A DNA stretch of 64,000 nucleotides. Origin: Mesorhizobium sp. WSM3862 (lineage in GTDB: Bacteria > Pseudomonadota > Alphaproteobacteria > Rhizobiales > Rhizobiaceae). The stretch lies in the NCBI RefSeq assembly GCF_002294985.1, contig NZ_NSGE01000004.1, positions 248,001 to 312,000 on the forward strand. The letters run 5' to 3'. The translations under genes were made by a program, and so were the position numbers. Of the stretch, positions 20,645 to 28,140 are shown in pieces; position 1 is the first letter of the stretch, and every line of letters begins with the position of its first letter. Below the pieces are notes generated by a model that was not told where the DNA came from, ran no database searches, and was given only the letters and a program-made list of their open reading frames with translations.

Positions 20645-21012
20645 GCCGCCTCCCGTCGGAATGATGTGATCCATCAGGCTGATGGAATTCTTTCGCGCCG
20701 TGAAATCGCCCGGAAGTCCGCCGCAGCACGTTTGCATGCCCGGCCGCGAGGGCGCTGCACGCTTGCCTCCATCGAAAAACCGGCACGTCCATTTCGAATC
20801 TCCCTTGACGGCTGCAAGCGAAATGGAATAAATATTTCACCAACTGGGTATTTTGGTTCTTTCGTTCCGGAACATCTGTTTCAAACAGAGGACCAGGCGT
20901 TCCATTATGCGAGGAAAACGCCGCCGGAAGGGCCATGGGAGAGATTCCCCGGTAACATCGGGGATTCCGGTTCAATCGGTGCAGCCGGACACCAAGTGGA
21001 GGAGAAACTAAA
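20645..21012 (+). promoter_or_regulatory. Promoter region of the ABC/idhA operon with two IolR-type boxes
   Basis: A sigma70-like promoter is visible: TTGACG (20805-20810), a 17-18 base spacer, then ATAAATA at 20828-20834. The minus-10 hexamer is the spacer of a palindromic box GGAA-TAAATA-TTTC (20825-20838). A second box, GGAA-CATCTG-TTTC (20869-20882), lies 44 bases downstream. It overlaps two further perfect palindromes: GTTCCGGAAC (20864-20873) and TCTGTTT-C-AAACAGA (20875-20889). GGAGGAG at about 20998 is the ribosome-binding site. The boxes match the GGAA-N6-TTCC motif reported for rhizobial IolR with one change. The first 160 bases show nothing recognised. Confidence 0.7.
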
Positions 21013-21954
21013 ATGAAGAAACTGCTTTTGGGCGTCGCGCTTTCGGCGCTGATGTGTTCGTCCGCCTTCGCCGCCAAGATCGGCGTCTCGATGGCTCTTT
21101 TCGACGACAATTTCCTGACCGTGCTGCGCAACGGCATGATCGCACAGGCCAAGGGCATGGACGGCGTCGAACTGCAGGTCGAGGACGCGCAGAACGACGT
21201 GGCCAAGCAGCTCGACCAGATCAAGAACTTCGCCGCTTCCGGCGTCGACGCGATCATCGTCAACCCGGTCGACACTTCGGCCACCCAGGCGATGTCGGAT
21301 GCGGCGGCCGCGGCCAAGATCCCGCTGGTCTATGTCAACCGCGAGCCGGTCAATGTCGACAAGCTGCCCGACAACCAGGCTTTCGTCGCGTCCAATGAGG
21401 CCGAGTCCGGCACGCTCGAGACCAAGGAAATCTGCCGGCTGTTCAAGGAAGCCGGCAAGAAGGAAGCCAATGTCTATGTGATCATGGGCGAGCTTTCCAA
21501 TCAGGCGGCGGTGCAGCGCACCAAGGATATCGATGAAGTGATTGCCACGCCGGACTGCAACTTCATCAAGATCATCGACAAGCAGACCTCGAACTGGAAG
21601 CGTGACGAAGCGCAGAACCTGATGACCAACTGGCTGTCGTCTGGCAAGCCGTTCGACGGCGTCATCGCCAACAATGACGAAAGCGCCATCGGCGCCATCC
21701 AGGCGATGAAGGCCGCCAATATCGACATGAAGTCGGTCGTGGTCGGCGGCGTCGACGCAACCCAGGACGCGCTGGCCGCGATGCAGGCGGGCGATCTCGA
21801 CGTCACGGTCTTCCAGGATGCGGCTGGCCAAGGCGCGGGCGCGCTCGATGCGGCGCTGAAGCTCTCCAAGGGCGAGAAGGTGGAGCGCAAGGTCTACATC
21901 CCCTTCCAGCTCGTGACGCCGGCGAACATCGACAAGTTCCTGAAGAAGAACTGA
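21013..21954 (+). CDS. Sugar/cyclitol ABC transporter substrate-binding protein (IntA/MocB-like)
   Basis: 313-residue periplasmic protein of the ribose-binding (CUT2) type. The signal peptide MKKLLLGVALSALMCSSAFA ends in AFA-A. The mature region starts KIGVSMALFDDNFLTVL with DAIIVNPVDTSATQ and GVIANNDESAIGAI of the type I periplasmic fold. It is the first gene of an operon with permease, ATPase and inositol dehydrogenase, so myo-inositol, scyllo-inositol or a rhizopine is the likely ligand. The strong Shine-Dalgarno suits high expression. Confidence 0.88.
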   Translation: MKKLLLGVALSALMCSSAFAAKIGVSMALFDDNFLTVLRNGMIAQAKGMDGVELQVEDAQNDVAKQLDQIKNFAASGVDAIIVNPVDTSATQAMSDAAAAAKIPLVYVNREPVNVDKLPDNQAFVASNEAESGTLETKEICRLFKEAGKKEANVYVIMGELSNQAAVQRTKDIDEVIATPDCNFIKIIDKQTSNWKRDEAQNLMTNWLSSGKPFDGVIANNDESAIGAIQAMKAANIDMKSVVVGGVDATQDALAAMQAGDLDVTVFQDAAGQGAGALDAALKLSKGEKVERKVYIPFQLVTPANIDKFLKKN

Positions 21955-22081
21955 CGCCGCGCCAACGCAATTCCAGGAAGTTTTCCATACGGACTTGCGT
22001 GAGGACAAACCCTGGAGCGGCGCTCCGACGCATCGAGTTGGCTGAAATCGGCTGCAGACAGAGCAGCGTCGCTCCCTTCCT

Positions 22082-22105
22082 TCTCCCGCCCGACCGGGCG
22101 GGAGA
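22082..22105 (+). promoter_or_regulatory. GC-rich intercistronic hairpin after the binding-protein gene
   Basis: TCTCCCGCCCG (22082-22092) and CGGGCGGGAGA (22095-22105) form a perfect 11-bp stem with a 2-base apex between the substrate-binding protein and permease genes. Such hairpins commonly stabilise the upstream message so that the binding protein is made in excess over the membrane parts. There is no T-tract, so full termination is unlikely. Confidence 0.6.
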
Positions 22106-22134
22106 GCGGGCGCGGTCATTCGGAGGAAGAAGAC

Positions 22135-23211
22135 GTGTCACAGACATCGCATGGCATTGGCGGGCTGAGCTATGACGCCAAGAAGCGCCCCTGGCCTGCC
22201 GAGTTCAACGTGTTTCTGGCGCTGGTCATCCTGGTCGGCGCATTCGAGCTGATCGGCCGCGTCTTCCTCGGCGACAGCTTCCTCTTCAACACCCGCGATA
22301 ACGTCGATGCTATCTTCAACGAGCAGCGGCTGCAGATCATCATCCTGCAGGTGTCGATCGTCGGCATCATAGCCATCGGCGTCACGCAGGTCATCATCTG
22401 CGGCGGCATCGACCTGTCCTCGGGCTCGATCGTAGGCGCCACCGCCATGATCGCCATGAGTTTCGCGCAGGTTGCGACCGTCAACGGCAATCCCAACCCG
22501 AAGGCGATGTTCATTGACTACGGATGGACCGACCTGCCGGTCATCGTGCCGCTTCTGGTCGCGATCGGCTGCGGGCTGATTGCCGGCCTGATCAACGGCG
22601 CCCTGATCGCCTACACCCGCATTCCGCCGTTCATCGCCACGCTCGGCATGATGGTCACGGCGCGCGGCATCGCCAAATGGTGGTCGAAGGGCCAACCGAT
22701 CTCGTTCCCGACCGACAGCTTCGCGGCCATCGGCAAGGGGCTGATGCCGGTCATCATCTTCATTTCACTGGCGATCCTGTTCCAGCTCATCCTGAGCTAC
22801 ACCCGATACGGCAAGCATTGTTACGCCATTGGCTCCAACGAGGACGCCGCGCGCATGTCCGGCATCAAGATCGCCAACCACAAGGTGCTGGTCTATGTGA
22901 TTGCCGGCATCCTCGCCTCGATCGCCGCGGTGGTGCTTTCCTCCAAGAACCTCACCGCCCAGGCCGGCATGGGCGTGATGTACGAGCTCGACGCCATCGC
23001 CATGGCGGTCATCGGCGGCGTCTCGCTCTCGGGCGGCCGCGGGTCTATCATAGGCACGGTGATCGGCTCGCTGATCTTCGGCGTTATCATTTCCGGCTTC
23101 ACCTTCCTGCGCCTCGACGCCTACTACCAGGAGATGGTCAAGGGCGTGATCATTGTCGGCGCAGTCGTTCTCGATCAATGGCGCCAGCGCCGCCGGGCGA
23201 TAGGAGCTTGA
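22135..23211 (+). CDS. Sugar ABC transporter permease (CUT2/RbsC type)
   Basis: 358 residues, about ten hydrophobic helices, including VSIVGIIAIGVTQVIICGG followed by IDLSSGSIVGATAMI, the signature of RbsC-like permeases. The C-terminal ISGFTFLRLDAYYQEMVKG loop is also family-typical. The start is a GTG at 22135 with GGAGGA about 9 bases upstream. Its stop is 2 bases before the ATPase start, so the two are translationally coupled. Confidence 0.92.
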   Translation: MSQTSHGIGGLSYDAKKRPWPAEFNVFLALVILVGAFELIGRVFLGDSFLFNTRDNVDAIFNEQRLQIIILQVSIVGIIAIGVTQVIICGGIDLSSGSIVGATAMIAMSFAQVATVNGNPNPKAMFIDYGWTDLPVIVPLLVAIGCGLIAGLINGALIAYTRIPPFIATLGMMVTARGIAKWWSKGQPISFPTDSFAAIGKGLMPVIIFISLAILFQLILSYTRYGKHCYAIGSNEDAARMSGIKIANHKVLVYVIAGILASIAAVVLSSKNLTAQAGMGVMYELDAIAMAVIGGVSLSGGRGSIIGTVIGSLIFGVIISGFTFLRLDAYYQEMVKGVIIVGAVVLDQWRQRRRAIGA

Positions 23212-23213
23212 CC

Positions 23214-23984
23214 ATGTCCGATATCGTTCTGAAGACCGAAAACCTCACCAAGCATTATGGCGGCGTTCACGCGCTGCAGGAGGCGAATTTCGAGCTGCGC
23301 AAGGGCGAGCATGTCGCCATCATGGGCGACAACGGCGCCGGCAAGTCGACCTTCGTGCGCCAGATCACCGGCGTCGAGCAGCGCACCGACGGCAAGATCT
23401 GGTTCGACGGCAAGGAAGTGAACTTCGCCGGCCCGATCGAGGCGCGCGAGGCCGGCATCGAGACCGTGTTCCAGAACCTGGCTCTGGCCGACGACCTCGA
23501 CGTGCCGTCGAACCTCTTCCTCGGCCGGGAGAAGGTGCTTTTCAACCTCGGCCCCTTCTCGATTCTCGACCGCAAGGCGATGCGCAGGGCGACGGAGGCG
23601 GCGCTGATCCGCACCGCGGTGAAGATCCCGAACCTTTCCAGCACCATCCGCCACATGTCGGGCGGCCAGCGCCAATGCGTGGCGATCGCCAGGACCGCAA
23701 CCTTCGCCTCCAAGCTGATCATCATGGACGAGCCGACCGCAGCGCTCGGCGTGCAGGAAACGGCGCAGGTCGAAAACATCATCCGCACGCTGAAGGAGAA
23801 CGGCGAGCCGCTGATCCTGATCAGCCACAACATGCGCCAGGTCTTCGACCTGGTCGACCGCATCGTCGTCTTCCGGCGCGGCCGCATCGTCGCCAATTTG
23901 CGCAAGCAGGACACCGACGGCAACGACATCGTCGCTTACATCACCGGCGCCAAGACCGGGCAGGCGGAGCTTCAGGCCGCCTGA
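23214..23984 (+). CDS. Sugar ABC transporter ATP-binding protein (single nucleotide-binding domain)
   Basis: 256 residues with Walker A GDNGAGKST, signature MSGGQRQ, Walker B LIIMDEPTAALG and the switch His in LILISHNMRQ. Most CUT2 sugar transporters use a fused double ATPase of about 500 residues; this one has a single domain and would act as a homodimer. That single-domain form is common for the inositol/fructose (Frc-like) branch. An open frame extends upstream inside the permease gene in another frame and is not used. Confidence 0.92.
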   Translation: MSDIVLKTENLTKHYGGVHALQEANFELRKGEHVAIMGDNGAGKSTFVRQITGVEQRTDGKIWFDGKEVNFAGPIEAREAGIETVFQNLALADDLDVPSNLFLGREKVLFNLGPFSILDRKAMRRATEAALIRTAVKIPNLSSTIRHMSGGQRQCVAIARTATFASKLIIMDEPTAALGVQETAQVENIIRTLKENGEPLILISHNMRQVFDLVDRIVVFRRGRIVANLRKQDTDGNDIVAYITGAKTGQAELQAA

Positions 23985-24067
23985 CCAGGCGCCACGACGG
24001 GACCAGACCAAATCGTCCGCGCCGGCCGGCGCGGACACGTTTTAGAGCCACCCTCAAAGGACATTCC

Positions 24068-25060
24068 ATGACTCTCCGCTTCGCTCTTCTCGGCGCCGGC
24101 CGTATCGGCAAGGTGCATGCCCGCGCCGTAGCCTCAAACCCGCAGGCCAAGCTGGTGGCCGTGGCGGACGCCTTCGAGAAAGCGGCGACGGAGCTTGCCT
24201 CCGCCTATGGGGCCGAGGTGCGCAGCATCGACGCCATCGAGCAGGCCAAGGACATCGACGCCGTCATCATCTGCACGCCGACCGACACTCACGCCGACCT
24301 CATCGAGCGCTTCGCCAGGGCCGGCAAGGCGATCTTCTGCGAGAAGCCGATCGACCTCGACGTCAAGCGCGTCGAGCAGTGCCTGGCCGTGGTCGACAAG
24401 GCCGGCGCTACGCTGATGGTCGGCTTCAACCGCCGCTTCGACCCGCATTTCGCCGCCGTCCGCAAGGCGATCGACGACGGCGCCATCGGCGATGTCGAGA
24501 TGGTCACCATCACCTCGCGCGATCCGGGCGCGCCGCCGCTCGACTACATCGCGCGATCCGGCGGCATTTTTCGCGATATGACCATCCATGATTTCGACAT
24601 GGCGCGCTTCCTGCTCGGCGAAGAGCCGGTGGCGGTCAGCGCGCACGCCTCGGTGCTGGTCGACAAGAAGATCGGCGAAGCGGGCGATTTCGATTCCGTC
24701 AGCGTCATTCTGGAAACGGCGTCCGGCAAGCAGGCCGTCATCTCCAACTCGCGCCGCGCCACCTATGGCTACGACCAGCGCATCGAGGCGCACGGCTCGA
24801 AGGGCATGGTTGCGGCCGAGAATCAGCGGCCGGTGTCGATCGAGCTCGCCAATGACAAGGGCTACACCCGCCCGCCGCTGCACGATTTCTTCATGACCCG
24901 CTATATCGACGCCTACGCCAACGAGATCGCTTCCTTCATCGCCGCCGCGACTGCCGGCAAGAAGGCGGCGCCGAGCGGCAAGGACGGGCTGGTCGCCTTG
25001 AAGTTGGCGGATGCGGCCTTGGAGTCTGCCAAGACGGGCAAGACCGTCCGCGTCGCCTGA
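24068..25060 (+). CDS. idhA: Inositol 2-dehydrogenase (Gfo/Idh/MocA family)
   Basis: 330 residues. The N-terminal Rossmann motif is LRFALLGAGRIGKVHARAVA, then CEKPIDLDVKRVEQC with the EKP motif, and the catalytic-region DMTIHDFDMARFLLG (HDxD) of inositol dehydrogenases. It oxidises myo-inositol to 2-keto-myo-inositol with NAD+, feeding IolE. It is the fourth gene of the transporter operon, and with iolC-D-E-B at 31.9-37.9 kb it gives a nearly full pathway. The start is the ATG at 24068; the upstream open frame is a shadow. Confidence 0.92.
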   Translation: MTLRFALLGAGRIGKVHARAVASNPQAKLVAVADAFEKAATELASAYGAEVRSIDAIEQAKDIDAVIICTPTDTHADLIERFARAGKAIFCEKPIDLDVKRVEQCLAVVDKAGATLMVGFNRRFDPHFAAVRKAIDDGAIGDVEMVTITSRDPGAPPLDYIARSGGIFRDMTIHDFDMARFLLGEEPVAVSAHASVLVDKKIGEAGDFDSVSVILETASGKQAVISNSRRATYGYDQRIEAHGSKGMVAAENQRPVSIELANDKGYTRPPLHDFFMTRYIDAYANEIASFIAAATAGKKAAPSGKDGLVALKLADAALESAKTGKTVRVA

Positions 25061-25091
25061 AGGTTTTGAAATCGATTACAGGAGCAGAGCG

Positions 25092-25886
25092 ATGAACGGT
25101 CTAGCCGGTCGCAATTCAGAAACGCGCGCCATCGTCACCGGCGGCGCGCAGGGCATCGGCTTCGCCGTGGCGGAAGCCTTGGCCGACGAGGGTTGCCGCG
25201 CGCTGGCGCTGGTCGGCCGCTCGCAGGAGAAGGGCGACAAGGCGGTCGCAGCGCTCAAGAAAAACGGTGTCGACGCCATCTTCATCAGCGCCGATGTCGC
25301 CAAGGTCGCCGACTGCAAGCGCGCCGTCGCAACGGCGCTCGCGCATTTCGGCACCTTGAACGCGCTGGTCAACGCCGCCGCCACTTCGGCCCGCGGCTCG
25401 TTGGTCGAGACATCGGAAGAGCTTTTCGATCAGATCTTCGACACCAATGTGCGCGGCCCCTTTTTCCTGATGCAGGGCCTCGTCGCGCATCTCCTGGAGC
25501 GCAGGGCGCCGGGCTCGATCGTCAACGTGCTGTCGATGTCGGCGCATGCCGGCCAGTCCTTCCTGACGCCCTATTCGACCAGCAAGGGCGCGCTGATGAC
25601 GCTGACCAAGAATGTCGCCAGCTCCTACCGGAAAAACCGCATTCGCTGCAACGCGGTGCTGCCCGGCTGGATGGACACCGAGGGCGAGGCGATCGTGCAG
25701 AAGAAGTGGCACGATGCGCCGGACGACTGGCTGGAAAAGGCCGAGGCCGCGCAGCCGATGGGTCAGCTGGTGAAGCCGGCGCAGCTCGCCCGGCTGATCA
25801 CCTACATGCTCAGCCCGCAGGCCGGCGTCATGACCGGCTCGCTGGTCGATTATGATCAAAATATAGCTGGCGTGATCGGGGAGTAG
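25092..25886 (+). CDS. Short-chain dehydrogenase/reductase
   Basis: 264 residues of the classical SDR family. The cofactor motif is TGGAQGIGFAVAEAL, with NAAATSARGS, the catalytic Ser in NVLSMSAHAGQ and Tyr/Lys in PYSTSKGAL. It lies 31 bases after idhA with an AGGAG site and is the last gene of the operon. It probably oxidises or reduces a cyclitol or its keto form (for example a second inositol isomer). The exact substrate cannot be assigned. Confidence 0.88.
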   Translation: MNGLAGRNSETRAIVTGGAQGIGFAVAEALADEGCRALALVGRSQEKGDKAVAALKKNGVDAIFISADVAKVADCKRAVATALAHFGTLNALVNAAATSARGSLVETSEELFDQIFDTNVRGPFFLMQGLVAHLLERRAPGSIVNVLSMSAHAGQSFLTPYSTSKGALMTLTKNVASSYRKNRIRCNAVLPGWMDTEGEAIVQKKWHDAPDDWLEKAEAAQPMGQLVKPAQLARLITYMLSPQAGVMTGSLVDYDQNIAGVIGE

Positions 25887-26042
25887 TGACAACGAGCAGC
25901 TTTACGCCAGAAGCAGGCCAGCTATGGGTGCAGATGTGATCAGCCTCGTGCGCCCAAAGGTATCCGGCCCCTGAGAGCCCCTGTTGCCGCAGCATTGCGA
26001 TTCCGGTATAGTCAAGATGGTCAGAATAGTCATGAGATTGAG

Positions 26043-26309
26043 ATGCTGCCCGGACCCAAAGACGATACGAGCTGGACGGTCGCTGGGGCAAAGGCCCGGC
26101 TCTCGGAGGTAATAGATCGGGCGCAATCTTCGCCTCAGACGATCACCCGTAACGGCAAACCAAGCGTTGTCGTCGTGTCCGCAGAGGAATGGCGGCGGAA
26201 GACCGCCCGCAAAGGAACGCTTGCGGAGTTCCTCCTGGAGTCGCCGCTGCGCGGCGCCGATCTCGACCTTGAGCGTCAAGCCGACGAACCGCGTGATCAG
26301 CCGCTTTGA
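26043..26309 (+). CDS. Phd/YefM-type antitoxin
   Basis: 88 residues. SWTVAGAKARLSEVIDRAQSS, then TITRNGKPSVVVVSAEEWRR, is the Phd/YefM antitoxin N-terminal DNA-binding fold. The tail GTLAEFLLESPLRGADLDLER is the usual toxin-binding peptide. It overlaps the PIN toxin gene by 4 bases, the normal type II module layout. It would neutralise the toxin and repress its own promoter; the upstream repeated ATAGTCA motif (about 26010 and 26028) could be the operator. Confidence 0.9.
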   Translation: MLPGPKDDTSWTVAGAKARLSEVIDRAQSSPQTITRNGKPSVVVVSAEEWRRKTARKGTLAEFLLESPLRGADLDLERQADEPRDQPL

Positions 26310-26728
26310 GGCTTCTGCTCGATACCAATGTCCTGTCAGAGGTGACGAGGCCGGCGCCGGATGCAGGCGTTCTAAAGTGGCTGGACGGGCTTGATGAGGA
26401 TCGATCATTCATCAGCGTCGTGTCGATCGCCGAGATCCGGCGCGGCGTTTCCCTCATGGATGAGGGCCGCAAACGAGAGGCACTGGCCGAATGGCTCGCT
26501 CGAGATTTGCCGCAGCGCTTCGAGCAAAGGGTTTTGCCGGTGGACGAAGCCGTTGCCTTGGCCTGGGGCGACCTGATGGGCCTTGCCAAGCGCCGCGGTC
26601 GCGGTCTGTCGTCGATGGACGGTCTGATCGCCGCCACCGCGATTGCGAAGCAGCTCACCTTGGCAACGCGTAATTCGAAGGATTTCGAAGGCTTTGCAAT
26701 CGAACTTTTCGATCCATGGTCTGCATGA
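26306..26728 (+). CDS. vapC: PIN-domain toxin, VapC family
   Basis: 140 residues. The acidic PIN residues are visible in LLLDTNVLSEV (Asp), VSIAEIRRG (Glu), LSSMDGLIAATA (Asp) and LATRNSKDFEGF (Asp). The family cleaves RNA, typically initiator tRNA or rRNA. The start is a TTG at 26306 overlapping the antitoxin TGA, so translation depends on the antitoxin gene. This pair lies between the idhA operon and the DAHP synthase gene. Confidence 0.9.
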   Translation: MRLLLDTNVLSEVTRPAPDAGVLKWLDGLDEDRSFISVVSIAEIRRGVSLMDEGRKREALAEWLARDLPQRFEQRVLPVDEAVALAWGDLMGLAKRRGRGLSSMDGLIAATAIAKQLTLATRNSKDFEGFAIELFDPWSA

Positions 26729-26814
26729 ACCGTGAACCGCTGCATGATGCTCTCTTTTTTCCCGAGGCCACGGAGCACGGCGCAAACCAAGCAAATGCTT
26801 AGCTTCATGAGGAC

Positions 26815-26843
26815 GTGACAAGCGCCTCGGCATCGACTATATG
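26815..26843 (+). promoter_or_regulatory. Promoter of the DAHP synthase leader
   Basis: GTGACA (26815-26820) and TATATG (26838-26843) are separated by exactly 17 bases, a good sigma70 spacing. The expected transcription start, about 7 bases after the minus-10, falls on or next to the ATG at 26850 that opens the aromatic-rich leader peptide. The leader mRNA would therefore be essentially leaderless, as described for trpL in Sinorhizobium. Confidence 0.6.
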
Positions 26844-26849
26844 AGCCGC

Positions 26850-26927
26850 ATGATCCACCTGACCGCCTCGTTTTGGTACTTTAGCTACGGTAGCTCGCTG
26901 GCGGCGGGAGGATTGCGCTCGATCTGA
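26850..26927 (+). CDS. Aromatic-rich leader peptide upstream of DAHP synthase (attenuation)
   Basis: 25-codon reading frame from ATG 26850 to TGA 26925-26927. Codons 8-13 (26871-26888) encode Phe-Trp-Tyr-Phe-Ser-Tyr, i.e. all three aromatic amino acids in six codons. No Shine-Dalgarno is seen, but the predicted promoter would start transcription at this ATG. An in-frame ATG at 26841 lies inside the minus-10 and is probably not transcribed. Ribosome stalling on these codons when aromatic tRNAs are uncharged would select the antiterminator structure described at 26863-26974. Too short for ordinary gene calling; evidence is architecture, not homology. Confidence 0.75.
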   Translation: MIHLTASFWYFSYGSSLAAGGLRSI

Positions 26928-26974
26928 AGATTGCAGCATCTAATCCGAAAAGCCGCCAGACCTGGCGGCTTTTT
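26863..26974 (+). promoter_or_regulatory. Transcription attenuator with competing hairpins, DAHP synthase leader
   Basis: Terminator: GCCGCCAG (26952-26959), 2-base loop, CTGGCGGC (26962-26969), with flanking A4/T5 that can extend the stem, then the T-tract. An exact extra copy of the 3' arm, CTGGCGGC, lies at 26898-26905, inside the leader frame, and can pair instead with 26952-26959 as antiterminator. An upstream CCGCC (26863-26867) can pair with GGCGG (26900-26904) to block that antiterminator when the leader is translated freely. Segments 1, 2, 3 and 4 of a classical attenuator are all present and ordered correctly. Confidence 0.78.
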
Positions 26975-27014
26975 CGTTTCAGCCGGCAGGTCTCCTAACC
27001 AGGAGCAGAAAGCC

Positions 27015-28106
27015 GTGTTGACCACCACAGACGACCTACGGGTCAAGGAACTCAAAGTCCTGAGCACGCCGGACGACGTGATGCGCGAGATACCGCGCTC
27101 GCTCACGGCGACGCGCACCGTTGCCGCCTCGCGCAACGCCATCCATTCCATCCTGACCGGGGCTGACGATCGACTGGTAGTGATCGTCGGCCCTTGTTCC
27201 ATCCACGATCCGGTCGCCGCCGTGGACTACGCCAGCCGTCTGGCGGCGCTGCGCGAGGCCCTGGCCGACCGGCTCGAGATCGTCATGCGCGTCTATTTCG
27301 AGAAGCCGCGCACCACGGTCGGCTGGAAGGGCCTGATCAATGATCCCGATCTCGACGGCAGCTTCAACATCGACAAAGGCTTGCGGATGGCGCGCAACGT
27401 GCTTTCCGCCGTCAACAATCTCGGCCTGCCGGCGGCGACGGAATTCCTCGACATGACGACGCCGCAATACATCGCCGACCTCGTCGCCTGGGGCGCCATC
27501 GGCGCGCGCACGACCGAAAGCCAGATCCACCGCGAGCTGGCGTCGGGCCTCTCTTGCCCGGTCGGTTTCAAGAACGGCACCGACGGCAATCTGAGAATCG
27601 CCGGCGAGGCGGTGAAGTCCGCTGCGCAGCCGCATCATTTCATGGCGGTGACCAAGGGCGGCCGCAGCGCGATCGCGGCGACGACCGGCAACGAAGACTG
27701 CCATGTCATTCTGCGTGGCGGCGTGGCGCCGAACTACGACGCGGCAAGCGTCGACGCGGCCGCCGCGGAGCTCGGCCGCATCGGCATCGCGCCGCGCCTG
27801 ATGATCGATGTCAGCCACGCCAACAGCGGCAAGAAGCCGGAGAACCAGCCGAAAGTCGCGCACGACGTGGCGGGCCAGGTCGCAGCGGGCGACGAGCGCA
27901 TCATCGGAGTGATGATCGAGAGCAATCTCGTCGCCGGCCGTCAGGACGTCGTGCCCAGCAAGCAGCTCACCTACGGCCAGAGCATCACCGACGGCTGCAT
28001 CGATTGGGCGACCACCGAAACGGTGCTGCACGGACTTGCCGGCGCCGTCGAGTGGCGCCGGTCGGTGAAGCGCGAACTGCTCGCCACCCGTCAGGGCGCC
28101 GCCTGA
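27015..28106 (+). CDS. aroG: 3-deoxy-7-phosphoheptulonate (DAHP) synthase, class I (AroG type)
   Basis: 363 residues, aldolase-type barrel joining PEP and erythrose-4-phosphate at the head of the shikimate pathway. Motifs of the AroG/F/H type: VVIVGPCSIHDP, VYFEKPRTTVGWKG, PVGFKNGTDGN and MIDVSHANSGK (metal ligands). The start is a GTG at 27015 with AGGAG 10 bases upstream, just past the attenuator; the frame is open upstream through the terminator but is not used. Rhizobia usually rely on a class II enzyme, so this is probably a second, regulated isoenzyme. Confidence 0.95.
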   Translation: MLTTTDDLRVKELKVLSTPDDVMREIPRSLTATRTVAASRNAIHSILTGADDRLVVIVGPCSIHDPVAAVDYASRLAALREALADRLEIVMRVYFEKPRTTVGWKGLINDPDLDGSFNIDKGLRMARNVLSAVNNLGLPAATEFLDMTTPQYIADLVAWGAIGARTTESQIHRELASGLSCPVGFKNGTDGNLRIAGEAVKSAAQPHHFMAVTKGGRSAIAATTGNEDCHVILRGGVAPNYDAASVDAAAAELGRIGIAPRLMIDVSHANSGKKPENQPKVAHDVAGQVAAGDERIIGVMIESNLVAGRQDVVPSKQLTYGQSITDGCIDWATTETVLHGLAGAVEWRRSVKRELLATRQGAA

Positions 28107-28116
28107 CAACCCTGGC

Positions 28117-28140
28117 GAGGGCGGCGTTCACGCCGCCCTC
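28117..28140. terminator. GC hairpin between convergent aroG and lysE-type genes
   Basis: GAGGGCGGCG (28117-28126), loop TTCA, CGCCGCCCTC (28131-28140): perfect 10-bp stem 10 bases after the aroG stop and overlapping the end of the convergent LysE gene. There is no T-tract on the plus strand, so it may act as a bidirectional barrier rather than a strong intrinsic terminator. Confidence 0.55.

Noticed and set aside
26841-26927. Leader peptide starting at ATG 26841
   Set aside because: This ATG lies in the predicted minus-10 hexamer; ATG 26850 fits the expected transcript start.
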